DNA of 64,000 bases from WHSW01 sp963846165. GTDB lineage: Bacteria > Actinomycetota > Thermoleophilia > Solirubrobacterales > 70-9. Made by a program: the position numbers and the translations under genes. The notes under the pieces were generated by a model. The model worked only from the letters and a program-made list of their open reading frames with translations, did not search any database and was not told the origin of the DNA. Numbering within the stretch: the stretch's first letter is position 1; each line of letters begins with the position of its first letter. Positions 47,781 to 55,996 of this stretch are shown here, piece by piece. The stretch covers positions 558,001-622,000 of the forward strand of contig CAWJUU010000005.1 of the NCBI GenBank assembly GCA_963846165.1, read 5' to 3'.

Positions 47781-48674
47781 TTACGCCGCCGCCGCGTACG
47801 CGTATGCCAGCTCAGCGGCGAACTGCTCGAACTCGGTCGGGGTCGTGTTGCTCTCGTTGCGACCCTCGAGCGAGTGCAGCCTGCCTTCGCTCAGCGCCTG
47901 GTTGAACTCGACGAACAGGGCGGCGAAGTCCGGCGAGAACCCGGCGGCCTCGGTGAGGATCCCCATCAGCTCTGCGTCGGGCAGCTGGATGTACTGGAGG
48001 TCCGGCTCACCGATCGCTGCGCCGATCGCCGCCGCGGCCTCGGAGTAGGTGAGGTCACGCGGGCCGAGCAGCTCGCGGACCACGACGCCGTTCCAGTTCC
48101 GCTCGCGCAGCGCCCCGGCCGCGACCGCGGCGATGTCGGCGGTGGCGATCATCGGCACCTTCGCTTCGGGCGCGACCGAGTCGGCGACCACGCGCTCGTG
48201 GCGGATCGTCTCCAGCGCCGCGTAGAAGCCCTCGAAGAAGGCGCCGGGGCGCAGGATCATGAGGTTGACGCGGTCAAGCGCCCGCAGCCGCCGCTCCTGC
48301 CGGTGCAGGCTGGCGATGAACCCGTTGCCGCTCGCCAGCTCGGCGCCGATCGCGCTCAGGGCGACCACATGGGGCACACCGCTCTCGCGAATCGCCGAAG
48401 CGATCGCCTCGCCACGCTTGTCCTGGTCGGCGTGGTAGTCGGGCAGGGTCGGGTCGAGCGCGGTCAGCGTGTAGACCGCGTCGGCGGCTGCGAAGGTGCT
48501 CGCGAGGTAGTCGGCGTCGCGGACGTCGCCAGCGACGGTCTCGGCCCCAAGCGCGTCCAGCTCGGCGAGCTTCTCCGGCGAGCGCCCGAGCGCGCGCACC
48601 TCCTGGCCGTCTTCGAGCAGCAGCTCGGTGATCTTGCGGCCGGTGTTTCCGGTGGCTCCCATCACGGTGATCAT
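47781..48674 (-). CDS. NmrA-like NAD(P)-binding protein
   Basis: This 297-residue protein follows AGGAGG and starts MITVMGATGNTGRKITELLLEDGQEVRAL, the Rossmann GxxGxxG dinucleotide site. The fold continues with AGDVRDADYLASTFAAADAVYTLT and LMILRPGAFFEGF. NmrA-like proteins act as redox sensors or atypical short-chain dehydrogenases; no Tyr-xxx-Lys catalytic set is obvious. It is divergent from an AraC regulator, which probably controls it. Confidence 0.82.
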   Translation of the reverse strand: MITVMGATGNTGRKITELLLEDGQEVRALGRSPEKLAELDALGAETVAGDVRDADYLASTFAAADAVYTLTALDPTLPDYHADQDKRGEAIASAIRESGVPHVVALSAIGAELASGNGFIASLHRQERRLRALDRVNLMILRPGAFFEGFYAALETIRHERVVADSVAPEAKVPMIATADIAAVAAGALRERNWNGVVVRELLGPRDLTYSEAAAAIGAAIGEPDLQYIQLPDAELMGILTEAAGFSPDFAALFVEFNQALSEGRLHSLEGRNESNTTPTEFEQFAAELAYAYAAAA

Positions 48675-48805
48675 TGTTCGTTCCTCCTGGGTCAACGTAA
48701 TTGCAGTTCATCCAGTATGAGGTCTATCAACGGGACTTACAATGATCTAAGTCCGTAATTCATGCTTGTTCGTCCTACAGATTGGATGTTCAAGCCGACC
48801 GTGCC

Positions 48806-49795
48806 ATGCTAGATCGCGTGACCACGCATCCCGACCCCTGGCCCTCGGCCGCCGATCCGCTCGGCGAGGCCCTGCACTTCCTCGAACTGCGCGGCGCCTT
48901 CTACTGCCGCTCCGAGTTCACCGCCCCGTTCGGTCTCGAGCTGCCGCCGTTCGAGGGCTATCTGTGGTTTCACGCCATCACCGCCGGAAGCTGCTGGCTG
49001 GAGGCCCCCCAGGCCCAGCCGCGGCGCCTGGCCGCAAGCGAGCTGGCGCTCGTCCCGCACGGCGAGGGCCACCGGCTGCGCAGCGAGCCCGACGCCCCGA
49101 CCCCCAGCATCTTCGAGCTCGAGCGCGAGCAGCTCGGCGAGCGCTACGAGATCCTGCGCCACGGAGGCGGTGGAGAGCGCATCGACATGGTGTGCGGAGC
49201 CGTGCGCTTCGACCATCCAGCCGCGCGCAGGCTGCTCGCCGTGTTACCGCGGATCCTCGCGTTCGACCCGGCGACGAGCCCGACGCAGCTCGAGTGGTTG
49301 CGCTCCACCCTGCGGCTGATGGCGCTAGAGGCGGAGGGCCTGCGTCCCGGCGGTGAGACGGTGATCACCCGCCTTTCCGACGTGCTCGTCGTGCAGGCGC
49401 TGCGGGCCTGGCTGGAGAGTGACCCGGCGGCACAGTCGGGCTGGCTCGGCGCGCTGCGAGACCCGCAGATCGGCCGCGCGATCTCGCTCATCCACCGCGA
49501 GCCCGGCCGCCCGTGGACCGTCGCCTCGCTCGCCGACCAGATCCCGATGTCGCGCTCGGCCTTCGCCGCGCGGTTCACCGAGCTCGTCGGCGAGCCGGCG
49601 ATGAGCTACGTGACCCGGTGGCGGATGCACCTGGCCGCGGTGGCGCTGCGGGACGAGGGCGCAACCGTGGCCGCGCTCGCGGATCGTTTCGGCTATCGCT
49701 CCGAGGCCGCGTTCGCGCGCGCGTTCAAGCGCGTCGTGGGATCACCGCCCGGCGCCGTACGGCGGGCGGGGCCGGTCGAGCCGATCGGCGCCTGA
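48806..49795 (+). CDS. AraC-family regulator with cupin sensor
   Basis: This protein of about 329 residues has an N-terminal cupin-6-type ligand domain (RGAFYCRSEFTAPFGLELPPFEGYLWFHAITAGSCWLEA) and a C-terminal AraC helix-turn-helix pair (WTVASLADQIPMSRSAFAARFTELVGEPAMSYVTRWRM, then ATVAALADRFGYRSEAAFARAFKRVVG). ATG 48806 is taken; GTG 48818 is possible. It lies divergent to the NmrA-like gene over about 130 bases rich in A/T, so it probably activates or represses that gene. Confidence 0.85.
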   Translation: MLDRVTTHPDPWPSAADPLGEALHFLELRGAFYCRSEFTAPFGLELPPFEGYLWFHAITAGSCWLEAPQAQPRRLAASELALVPHGEGHRLRSEPDAPTPSIFELEREQLGERYEILRHGGGGERIDMVCGAVRFDHPAARRLLAVLPRILAFDPATSPTQLEWLRSTLRLMALEAEGLRPGGETVITRLSDVLVVQALRAWLESDPAAQSGWLGALRDPQIGRAISLIHREPGRPWTVASLADQIPMSRSAFAARFTELVGEPAMSYVTRWRMHLAAVALRDEGATVAALADRFGYRSEAAFARAFKRVVGSPPGAVRRAGPVEPIGA

Positions 49796-49804
49796 AGCCC
49801 GCTC

Positions 49805-49838
49805 ACGGCTCATAGCCCGGAGGTCGCGGGTTCAAATA
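49805..49838 (+). other. tRNA-Met-like 3' fragment
   Basis: GGCTCATAGCCCGGAGGTCG followed by CGGGTTCAAAT (49806-49838) resembles the anticodon arm (CAT), variable loop and T-loop of a bacterial tRNA-Met. The 5' half and the acceptor end are missing, and the T-stem is broken (GCGGG faces TACAC). It is not a functional tRNA. Such remnants usually come from integration or deletion events. Confidence 0.5.
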
Positions 49839-49935
49839 CACCACGTTTTGGATCTCGCAACGACGCACGAGCCCAGGCTCGAGAAGTATCGCCTTGCATG
49901 GAAAGCGACATAGCGCCCTTGGCCTCCGGCGAGTA

Positions 49936-50256
49936 TCAGCTGTCCGGCGGATACTTGCCGGGCACCTGGAGGTCGATCGTTTGCCCGCTCACGTAATCCT
50001 CGATCTCCACCTTGAAAGTCGTCGGAACGCGGCTGGTGCCCTCGATCGTTTCCCGTATCTCGACGCCGAACGGCTCTGCGAAAAAGGGCGACAGGAGGAA
50101 CGTCAGCGGTCCGGACACGGAGTTCTGCGCGCCGATGGGAAGCGGCGTCTGGAGTGGCGGAGGCCTCGGCTCAGGCTTAATCAATCGTCCCTCCTCCTCG
50201 CCAATCACGAGGTCGCCACCGCGCATCTCGACGATCAGCCTGATTCCGAGCGACAC
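49936..50256 (-). CDS. Hypothetical protein, probably the 3' part of a frameshifted gene
   Basis: This 106-residue frame starts at a GTG (MSLGIRLIVEMRGGDLVIGEEEG) and has coding-like strands ending IEDYVSGQTIDLQVPGKYPPDS. The neighbouring frame upstream (to about 50431) joined by a one-base shift near 50300 gives VTFASVPRLVSAVGA then LRVRITNRSPANQVSLGIRL, so the true gene is probably longer. No family was recognised; an immunoglobulin-like sandwich fits the pattern. Confidence 0.45.
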   Translation of the reverse strand: MSLGIRLIVEMRGGDLVIGEEEGRLIKPEPRPPPLQTPLPIGAQNSVSGPLTFLLSPFFAEPFGVEIRETIEGTSRVPTTFKVEIEDYVSGQTIDLQVPGKYPPDS

Positions 50257-50478
50257 CTGGTTCGCCGGGGACCGATTCGTGATCCGGACCGAAAGCGCCT
50301 ACGGCGCTGACGAGGCGAGGAACCGAGGCGAAGGTCACTCTGCGGGGCGAGTTCGCTTTGGGGGGCACGAGAGCGAACCGAGGGGCGGGCCGCCGCTCAG
50401 CAACCCGCCCGGTTTCGAAAGTAGCTCCCAACGCGTCGGCATGCGCCGGTTCCCTCAGCGGCGCAGACGGCTCGACGT

Positions 50479-50823
50479 CTACTCCGACAGCCCGGCGGCT
50501 TCGAGGGCTTCTGCGACCTCGGAGTAGAGGCTCATGCGGGTGATCTTGTCGCCGCGTATTTCATAGAGGACCGCACAGCGGCTCTCTACTTCGATGCCGC
50601 CTCCTTTGGCCCGACCAGGTTGCGTGGAGGCCAAGAGCACCTGGCTCCCGAGGTCACGTATCTCATCTATCTCCTCGCGCCATTCATCCCAGGCTGCCAC
50701 CCATCGGGCGACCATCGCATACACCGCATCCCGACCGTGACCGACTCCTTCGTCCACCCGCACGGACGCATCGACCTCGACCTCGGGATCGAAGCAGGCC
50801 AAAGCGCCGTCGAAATCGCCACG
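50479..50823 (-). pseudogene. NTF2/SnoaL-like protein, 5'-truncated
   Basis: The frame encodes RGDFDGALACFDPEVEVDASVRVDEGVGHGRDAVYAMVARW and ends at AEALEAAGLSE, about 114 residues of a SnoaL-like fold. The usual first 15-20 residues (the MSxENVExVRRxYEAFN type) are missing, and no good start precedes them. Its start lies only about 20 bases after the TetR stop. A deletion that fused the gene to the TetR end is likely. Confidence 0.6.
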
Positions 50824-50843
50824 GCTTCCGCTCGGCGCAGCGG

Positions 50844-51440
50844 CTAGCGGTGCGTATCGATGAGCAGCCGGGCCATCGACTTGGCTCGCGTCGCAGCGTC
50901 GAGATCGCCCTCGACGGCCTGCACGATCGACCCCTTCATCAGGATGTGCCATGAGCGCGAGAACGAGGATGGATCGCGAAAGCCGGCCTCCTCGGCAAGC
51001 CGACGAACCACTGCGCGGATGTTCTCCAGATGACGCACGCTCGCGTTTCCGGCCGGGTGCGCCGGACCCATCTCGAGCATGACGTTGATGAACGCGCAGC
51101 CTTCGAAGTCCTCGCGATGAAACCACTCGTCGAAGAGATCGAAGATCGCGAGCAACTGCTGCTCCGGATCCGAGCCGCGTCCTCTTGCCTCGGCCTCGAC
51201 CCAATCCAGGGTCCAGCGTTGCTCGCGCTCCTCGAGGAAAGCGACCACGAGGTCGTCCTTGGAGGGGAAATGCCGATACAGCGTCGCCTTCGCGACGCCG
51301 GCGCGTTCAATGACCTCATCAACCCCGACGTCGCGAACTCCGCGGGCCGCGAACATCGCGTAGGCCGTCTCGAGCAGACGTTCACGAGCTGGTCTGCGCT
51401 TCGTCGCGATGCTGGGGTGTTGCTCGGGCATGAGTTTCAT
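50844..51440 (-). CDS. TetR-family regulator
   Basis: This protein has 198 residues (195 from the internal Met at 51431). The DNA-binding domain is RERLLETAYAMFAARGVRDVGVDEVIERAGVAKATLYRHFPSKDDL, followed by a helical ligand domain. The ATG at 51440 lies inside a TATAAT hexamer (51439-51444), so transcription would start about 7 bases later, at the second Met codon; that implies a leaderless mRNA from 51431. Its promoter is covered by a 20-bp palindrome at 51449-51468. Confidence 0.85.
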   Translation of the reverse strand: MKLMPEQHPSIATKRRPARERLLETAYAMFAARGVRDVGVDEVIERAGVAKATLYRHFPSKDDLVVAFLEEREQRWTLDWVEAEARGRGSDPEQQLLAIFDLFDEWFHREDFEGCAFINVMLEMGPAHPAGNASVRHLENIRAVVRRLAEEAGFRDPSSFSRSWHILMKGSIVQAVEGDLDAATRAKSMARLLIDTHR

Positions 51441-51477
51441 TATAGCCCTAGACAGACCGGTCTGTCTACGCTATAGT
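51439..51477. promoter_or_regulatory. Overlapping divergent promoters with a perfect 20-bp TetR-type operator
   Basis: TAGACAGACCGGTCTGTCTA (51449-51468) is a perfect palindrome. Plus strand: -35 TAGACA at 51449-51454, 17-bp spacer, -10 TATAGT at 51472-51477. Minus strand: -35 TAGACA at 51463-51468, 18-bp spacer, -10 TATAAT at 51439-51444. Both -35 boxes lie inside the palindrome, so one bound TetR dimer pair would shut both promoters. Targets are the TetR gene (minus) and the STAS/sigma operon (plus). Confidence 0.8.
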
Positions 51478-51581
51478 CTGGCGCTCCGAGGGGATCAGCC
51501 ACGAGGGTTGGTCCGCAACTCTTTGGGGACAAGCAGCCGGCCTGACTTCCTCATCGCTATCGACACGAGGAAGGTCATCAA

Positions 51582-52058
51582 ATGTCCTCATCGCACCCGT
51601 TTCTCAGGATCGACGCCGAGCATCAACGCGATGTCCACGTCGTCCGGATCGTGGGTGAGCTCGACCTCTCGGGGTGCCCCGACCTCGACGTTGCGCTCGA
51701 AGCCGCTGAGCAGACGCAAGCTGGCCGAATCATCATCGACCTGGAGGAACTGACCTTCATCGACCCGATCGGCCTACGGACCCTGCTGCAGGCAAGTCGC
51801 CGCTCGGCGAGCAATGGAAATCGCTTGCAGCTAACTCGCGGCAAGGGACATCCGGCCAGGATGTTCCGGCTGACGGGGCTCGACTTGGCGCTGCCTCTGA
51901 TCGATCCCTCGCAGCGCCCCACCGTCGAAGACGCCGGCGGCGCGCCGGAAGGCAGAGGGCAGGGCAGGGCAAGCCCGGGCGCCGGATGGGTGCCTGACGA
52001 CGCAAACCGACCGCGCACCGGCGAGGCGGTCATTGCCGCTCCCACCGCATGGCGTTGA
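51582..52058 (+). CDS. STAS-domain anti-sigma factor antagonist-like protein
   Basis: This 158-residue protein has a STAS domain (residues 8-110): VHVVRIVGELDLSGCPDLDVALEAAEQ, then IIIDLEELTFIDPIGLRTLLQASR. In SpoIIAA/RsbV the residue after that Asp is the phosphorylated Ser; here it is Pro62 (DPIGL). The last 45 residues are Gly/Pro-rich and probably disordered. It overlaps the sigma gene by 10 bases. It could bind an unlinked anti-sigma factor, or have lost that switch. Confidence 0.8.
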   Translation: MSSSHPFLRIDAEHQRDVHVVRIVGELDLSGCPDLDVALEAAEQTQAGRIIIDLEELTFIDPIGLRTLLQASRRSASNGNRLQLTRGKGHPARMFRLTGLDLALPLIDPSQRPTVEDAGGAPEGRGQGRASPGAGWVPDDANRPRTGEAVIAAPTAWR

Positions 52059-52918
52059 GAGATGCAACGCCCAGCCGGGCTGTCCGCCGCACGGGCTCTG
52101 GGCCGATGGCGATCGCCGAGCGGGCGCCGTCACCTCCCCGACCCGACCACCGCCGGGCAAACTTAAAGCAGCGTGAGGACGATCTATTTCGGGCCTTCGC
52201 CGCTACCCGCTCGCCCGAGCTGCGAGAGGATCTCGTGCGGCGCTTCATGCCCCTGGCCAAGTCGCTCGCACTCCGCTACCGGCGCCAAACCGAGTCACTT
52301 GACGACCTCGTGCAGGTGGCGAGCCTCGGCCTCGTGAAGTCGATCAATGGATTCGATCCCGCGCTTGGTTTCCCGTTTAAGGCCTACGCGACGCCGACGA
52401 TCCTCGGCGAGCTCCGACGCCATTTTCGCGATCACGTCTGGAACCTTCGCCTGCCGCGAGGCCTGCAAGAGCTGACGATGAGGATCGACCGTGCGTCCGA
52501 CGGTCTTGCCGACGAGCTCGGGCGCTATCCGACCCCGACTGAGATCGCGGAGCGGCTTGACGTCACGGTCGAGGACGTGCTCGACGGAATCGAGGCCGGT
52601 CACGCCCGGAGCACGCAGTCGCTCGACGCCCCGATTTCGCAGGACGAGGGGTCGCTGAGCTTGGTCGAGACGCTCGGCGGAACGGAGCCGGGCTATGACC
52701 GGGTCGAGGCCGAGGCAGCGGCCGCCCGGGCCGAGCTCGAGGACCGCGAGTGGCAAGTGCTGCGCCTGCGGTTCGTCGACCGGATGACGCAACACGAGAT
52801 CGGGCGTGAACTCGGTGTCTCGCAGATGCAGATCTCCCGCATCAGTCGCCGCGCGCTCGGCAAGCTTCTGACCGCGGTCCGCGGCGAGCAGGCCGGTTCG
52901 ACCACGGTCGCGGCCTAA
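52049..52918 (+). CDS. SigB/SigF-family RNA polymerase sigma factor
   Basis: This 289-residue sigma-70 group 3 factor has region 2 (RFMPLAKSLALRYRRQTESLDDLVQVASLGLVKSINGFDPALG, then PFKAYATPTILGELRRHFRDHVW), region 3 (LADELGRYPTPTEIAERLDVTVEDVLDG) and region 4 with the helix-turn-helix MTQHEIGRELGVSQMQISRISRRAL. Group 3 factors drive general stress or development programmes. No rsbW-type anti-sigma gene lies next to it, unlike classic rsbV-rsbW-sigB. The ATG at 52049 overlaps the STAS gene. Confidence 0.9.
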   Translation: MALRDATPSRAVRRTGSGPMAIAERAPSPPRPDHRRANLKQREDDLFRAFAATRSPELREDLVRRFMPLAKSLALRYRRQTESLDDLVQVASLGLVKSINGFDPALGFPFKAYATPTILGELRRHFRDHVWNLRLPRGLQELTMRIDRASDGLADELGRYPTPTEIAERLDVTVEDVLDGIEAGHARSTQSLDAPISQDEGSLSLVETLGGTEPGYDRVEAEAAAARAELEDREWQVLRLRFVDRMTQHEIGRELGVSQMQISRISRRALGKLLTAVRGEQAGSTTVAA

Positions 52919-53620
52919 GCGGGACTCGGCAGTCGCGACCTGGCGACTAGGCACCGTGGTCGAGCGCGAGAGTCGAGCGCACGGAGCCCCCCCTCGGCGA
53001 ACGTTTGTTTGGATGCGCCCGTCGGGGGGTAGCAGAAGAGAACGGCAGCCATTGCTTCGCCGAGCCGCGACGCAACCCTGCCAATCCGACTGGGAGCACA
53101 GGGGCGAGCGTGACTGATAGTCACCTTGCACGGGCCCAGGCGGCTCAGCGGCTTAAGGATGCTGCCGGGCGGGCCAAGCAGGAGCGCAAGCGCGCGACCG
53201 CAAGGACCTCGACAACGACCTAGGGACCGTGCCGGAAGCCCGACCCGCTGTTCTAGCGACGGGTAGGTGGCTGGGTCCGGGCGGGGGGCCCGGCAGGCGC
53301 TACGAGGGGTCGCTCCCTGTGGGGCGACCCGTCTGGTCGCAACGAGGAGCCGGAGGCGCTCTGCCGGTCGCTGCTCCGGGTAGACCACGGGACGCATGAA
53401 CGCGAAGAACAATCGAGCCACTTCAATGTCAGGCTGGTCGGCGGGCCGTATGACGGCCTTCGCCTGGCCGCTCGCAGGATGAGCGACGGAGCACCCCGGC
53501 GCCCCAGGAGCTCATATGCAGCCGGAATCCGATTAGGCGCCCGGCGCGGGGGTAGAACAAGCAGGACTTGACCCGAAGGGGCGGCGGGGCCATCGTGGAT
53601 AAACGAACAGGAGACGCTTA
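52919..53620. other. Gap of about 700 bases; one weak small frame
   Basis: I see no conserved gene. GTG 53110 opens a 37-residue basic frame (MTDSHLARAQAAQRLKDAAGRAKQERK..., stop at 53223) after GGGAGC, which could be a real small protein, but nothing confirms it. The rest is GC-rich with no clear hairpin. The DUF892 promoter would lie near 53560-53600. Confidence 0.4.
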
Positions 53621-54286
53621 ATGTCTGAGCAAACCAAGAGGGACGCAAAGCTCGTGGAGCTGCTGAACGAGGCATACGGCAAGGAGCGCCAACTGGAGAT
53701 GGCGCTCGCGTCGCACCTCGAGGTGACCACACGCGACGACTACGAGAAGGGCCTGCGAAAGCACCTCAAGGAAACGAAGTCGCACGCCACCGCGGTCGCC
53801 AAGCGGATCAAGCAGCTCGGCAGCACGGCCGAGACGGTTTCACTCCCCGGCCCGGACGGTGCAAGCAAGGCGGCGCAGAGCATTCAGGGGGTCGTCGGCA
53901 AGGCGAAGGCGGCCGCACAGGGGCCTCTACATCTCGCAAGGGGCTCGGGCGAGCAGGGAAAGATGCTCCATAACGCCCGCGTCGAATACCGCGAGGAGGC
54001 CGAGGAGATCGCGACCTACACGGTGATCGATGCGCTCGCGACCTCGGTCGGCGACAAGCAAACCGCGAAGCTCGCCCGGGACATCCGCGGCGACGAAGAG
54101 CGGATGGCGAAGTTCATTGGCGAGTTGCTCCCGCAGCTCGCCACCGACGTGGCTCACGACGAGATCCCCGTATCGGAGATCGAGGGTGACGCCGCCCGAC
54201 GCACCTCGGCGAAGTCCGGTCGTACGCGTCGGGCATCGAAGCCCAAGCCTCGCTCGGGGTCCGGGACCAAGTCGAGGCGCAGCTAG
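53621..54286 (+). CDS. DUF892 ferritin-like protein (YciF/YciE family) with basic tail
   Basis: This 221-residue protein has helical ferritin-like DUF892 segments (AKLVELLNEAYGKERQLEMALASHLEV, THKKHLKETKSHATAVAKR-like, and EAEEIATYTVIDALA) with Glu and His residues suited to a di-iron site. The last 30 residues are Lys/Arg/Ser-rich (RTRRASKPKPRSGSGTKSRRS), resembling histone-like tails. Related YciF proteins are stress-induced. It is the first of a run of small or basic proteins and a plausible sigma-factor target. Start ATG 53621 follows AGGAGA. Confidence 0.8.
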   Translation: MSEQTKRDAKLVELLNEAYGKERQLEMALASHLEVTTRDDYEKGLRKHLKETKSHATAVAKRIKQLGSTAETVSLPGPDGASKAAQSIQGVVGKAKAAAQGPLHLARGSGEQGKMLHNARVEYREEAEEIATYTVIDALATSVGDKQTAKLARDIRGDEERMAKFIGELLPQLATDVAHDEIPVSEIEGDAARRTSAKSGRTRRASKPKPRSGSGTKSRRS

Positions 54287-54316
54287 GAGAAGCCCGAATA
54301 CGCGTAGAGGAGAGAG

Positions 54317-54823
54317 ATGGCGCAAACCAAGTCAAAGACGAAGAGTTCGAGACGCGGCAACGGTTCGCGAGCTTCGGGTTCGGGCAAGAGCACGGCGAAG
54401 AAGCCAACGAGCTCGAACGGCAACCGAGCGAACACCACCCGCACAGCGCGTCCGCGGTCGCAGTCGCGATCCACGACGCAGAGCCAGACCGGTGCCGAGT
54501 CGGTCAAGGACACAGCGAAGACCGCCGGGCAGGCGGTCGGCCAGGCGGCATCGAAGGCCAGGATTCCACTGATCGCGGGTGGTATGGCGCTCGCGGGCGC
54601 GGCCGCCGGAGCCGTGATCAGGTCCCGGCTGACGGCTAGCCGTTCGAGGAATCCACTGGCGCGACTTCGTGGCGTGTCGATGCCGAACCCGGCGGCGAAG
54701 ATCGAACTCGACAAGCTCGACCTCGACCAGTTCAAGTCGGCGGCGGAGCGGGTCAGCGCGTACGGGCAGCAGGCCTCCGACATCGTCGCCGCGATCGAGA
54801 AGACCCGCAAGAAGAACTCCTGA
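54317..54823 (+). CDS. Basic N-terminus plus membrane-helix protein, unknown function
   Basis: This 168-residue protein has a 75-residue Lys/Arg/Ser/Thr-rich disordered N-terminus (MAQTKSKTKSSRRGNGSRASG...), a membrane helix (about 82-101: ARIPLIAGGMALAGAAAGAVI) and an amphipathic C-terminal helix region. It lies 30 bases after the DUF892 gene, so it is probably in the same operon. The basic half could contact DNA while the helix sits in the membrane; this is inference. Confidence 0.6.
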   Translation: MAQTKSKTKSSRRGNGSRASGSGKSTAKKPTSSNGNRANTTRTARPRSQSRSTTQSQTGAESVKDTAKTAGQAVGQAASKARIPLIAGGMALAGAAAGAVIRSRLTASRSRNPLARLRGVSMPNPAAKIELDKLDLDQFKSAAERVSAYGQQASDIVAAIEKTRKKNS

Positions 54824-54867
54824 ATCGAGCGGTCGTTACGCCGCAGACGACGTGAAGTCGGCGAGCG

Positions 54868-54996
54868 ATGTTCATGATCTGGAAGCGATCGGGCGAACGC
54901 GCGCAGATGCGCTTCATGCCAGGCTGTCTCGTGTGGTCGATCGTCCTCTCGATCGCGCTCACCGTCGTGGTGAACCTGGTGATCAGATTGTTCTGA
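54868..54996 (+). CDS. 42-residue single-helix membrane peptide
   Basis: This small frame encodes MFMIWKRSGERAQMRFMPG followed by CLVWSIVLSIALTVVVNLVIRLF, ending at TGA 54994-54996. A basic N-terminus precedes one strongly hydrophobic helix. It resembles very small actinobacterial membrane proteins of the xxMPGCLxWSxxLS type, but I cannot name a family. It lies 45 bases after the preceding gene, on the same strand. Confidence 0.55.
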   Translation: MFMIWKRSGERAQMRFMPGCLVWSIVLSIALTVVVNLVIRLF

Positions 54997-55100
54997 GTGG
55001 ACTGTTTCGCGACGCCAAGGTCTACCGCACGTTCTGCGCCTTGCAGCGGAGCGGACCGTCGAGAAGGCCAAGAGCTCCGCGGCAAAGCGTATGACGAGCT

Positions 55101-55418
55101 ATGAGCCGGCTCTTCTTCATTACCGCGGGCGGAGGGCGTGCGCTCGAGCACTTCGAGACCTCACTGGTGGATGGCGTCGCGTTGTTCGGTTACGCGGAGG
55201 CCAGTACGCCTGCAGGGCCTGATGGACGATCCGATCGCGACGGCGGCGGGATCGACGGCGGCAGCGGCATCTACTTCGCCAACGCCGGGGAGGACGTGCA
55301 CGCGGTCCCCAGCCTGGCGCCGCTGGCGCCGGCCGTCGGCTGCATCGTGATCCGCCCCGACGGGACCCGAGTCCTCGCCCGTGTCGAGCGCGACCCGCTC
55401 GCCGAGGCCCCGGAGTAA
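55101..55418 (+). CDS. Hypothetical small protein
   Basis: This 105-residue frame starts MSRLFFITAGGGRALEHFETSLVDG and ends VGCIVIRPDGTRVLARVERDPLAEAPE. The C-terminal half looks like a small beta-sheet. No family was recognised. It may be coding in line with the genes before it, but nothing besides frame length and pattern supports that. Confidence 0.35.
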   Translation: MSRLFFITAGGGRALEHFETSLVDGVALFGYAEASTPAGPDGRSDRDGGGIDGGSGIYFANAGEDVHAVPSLAPLAPAVGCIVIRPDGTRVLARVERDPLAEAPE

Positions 55419-55423
55419 GGACC

Positions 55424-55693
55424 TCAATCCCCGCCGGACGCCGGGGGAGACCCCTGGATCGGGGTTCGCGGTGGCTCGGCCCCCGGCGGGCCTTCGCTTC
55501 GGTTGGCCTCCTCGCCGACCTCCGAGGGTAGGCCGCCACCCTCCTTGCGCATCTCGGCGAGGGTCGCCTGCGCCTCCCAGCGATGCCCGTCGGTCGCCTT
55601 CGGGCCTCTGTGCGATCGGAACATCCCGAGCACGAGGAAGGTGATCAAGCCGACGAGGATCGTCGCGACGATGATCACGACCGCGGTATCCAC
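55424..55693 (-). CDS. Small single-helix membrane protein
   Basis: This 89-residue protein starts at a GTG: MDTAVVIIVATILVGLITFLVLGMF, one membrane helix. A hydrophilic tail with KATDGHRWEAQATLAEMRKEGGGLPSEVGEEANR follows. It lies convergent to the preceding gene. The function is unknown; it could be a membrane-anchored regulator. Confidence 0.5.
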   Translation of the reverse strand: MDTAVVIIVATILVGLITFLVLGMFRSHRGPKATDGHRWEAQATLAEMRKEGGGLPSEVGEEANRSEGPPGAEPPRTPIQGSPPASGGD

Positions 55694-55996
55694 GATCCGT
55701 CTCTACCCGCCGCGGCGGGCACGAAGCACGTTTTTCGAGCTAGGACGCAAGGGTGGCGGGCGTCCGGGTCCAGCGATGGCGACGATCCCCCGGGCGCTGC
55801 GCCGCCACACCAAGCTTCCGGAAGCAATCCCAGAGGATGGATACCGTCGATGCGCACGGTTGGTGCGGGTTACCGCACTTTCACATCAGTCGTCGAGCAC
55901 CTCGCCCGGCTTGCGGGAGCTTGACTGGGTCGATTTGCCGCCACCGAACCGGGTAGTTCGATCTCGACCGCATCAACGATGGAACGGAGATTCACG
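55694..55996. other. Gap of about 300 bases
   Basis: The gap holds the divergent upstream region of 55693 (minus) and 55997 (plus). I see no conserved frame, hairpin or clear promoter hexamers. AACGGAG at 55983-55989 is a plausible ribosome site for 55997. Confidence 0.4.

Noticed and set aside
49896..50527. Several plus-strand frames over 49894-50527
   Set aside because: They are opposite the better-supported minus-strand frame at 49936-50431 and carry no family motif.
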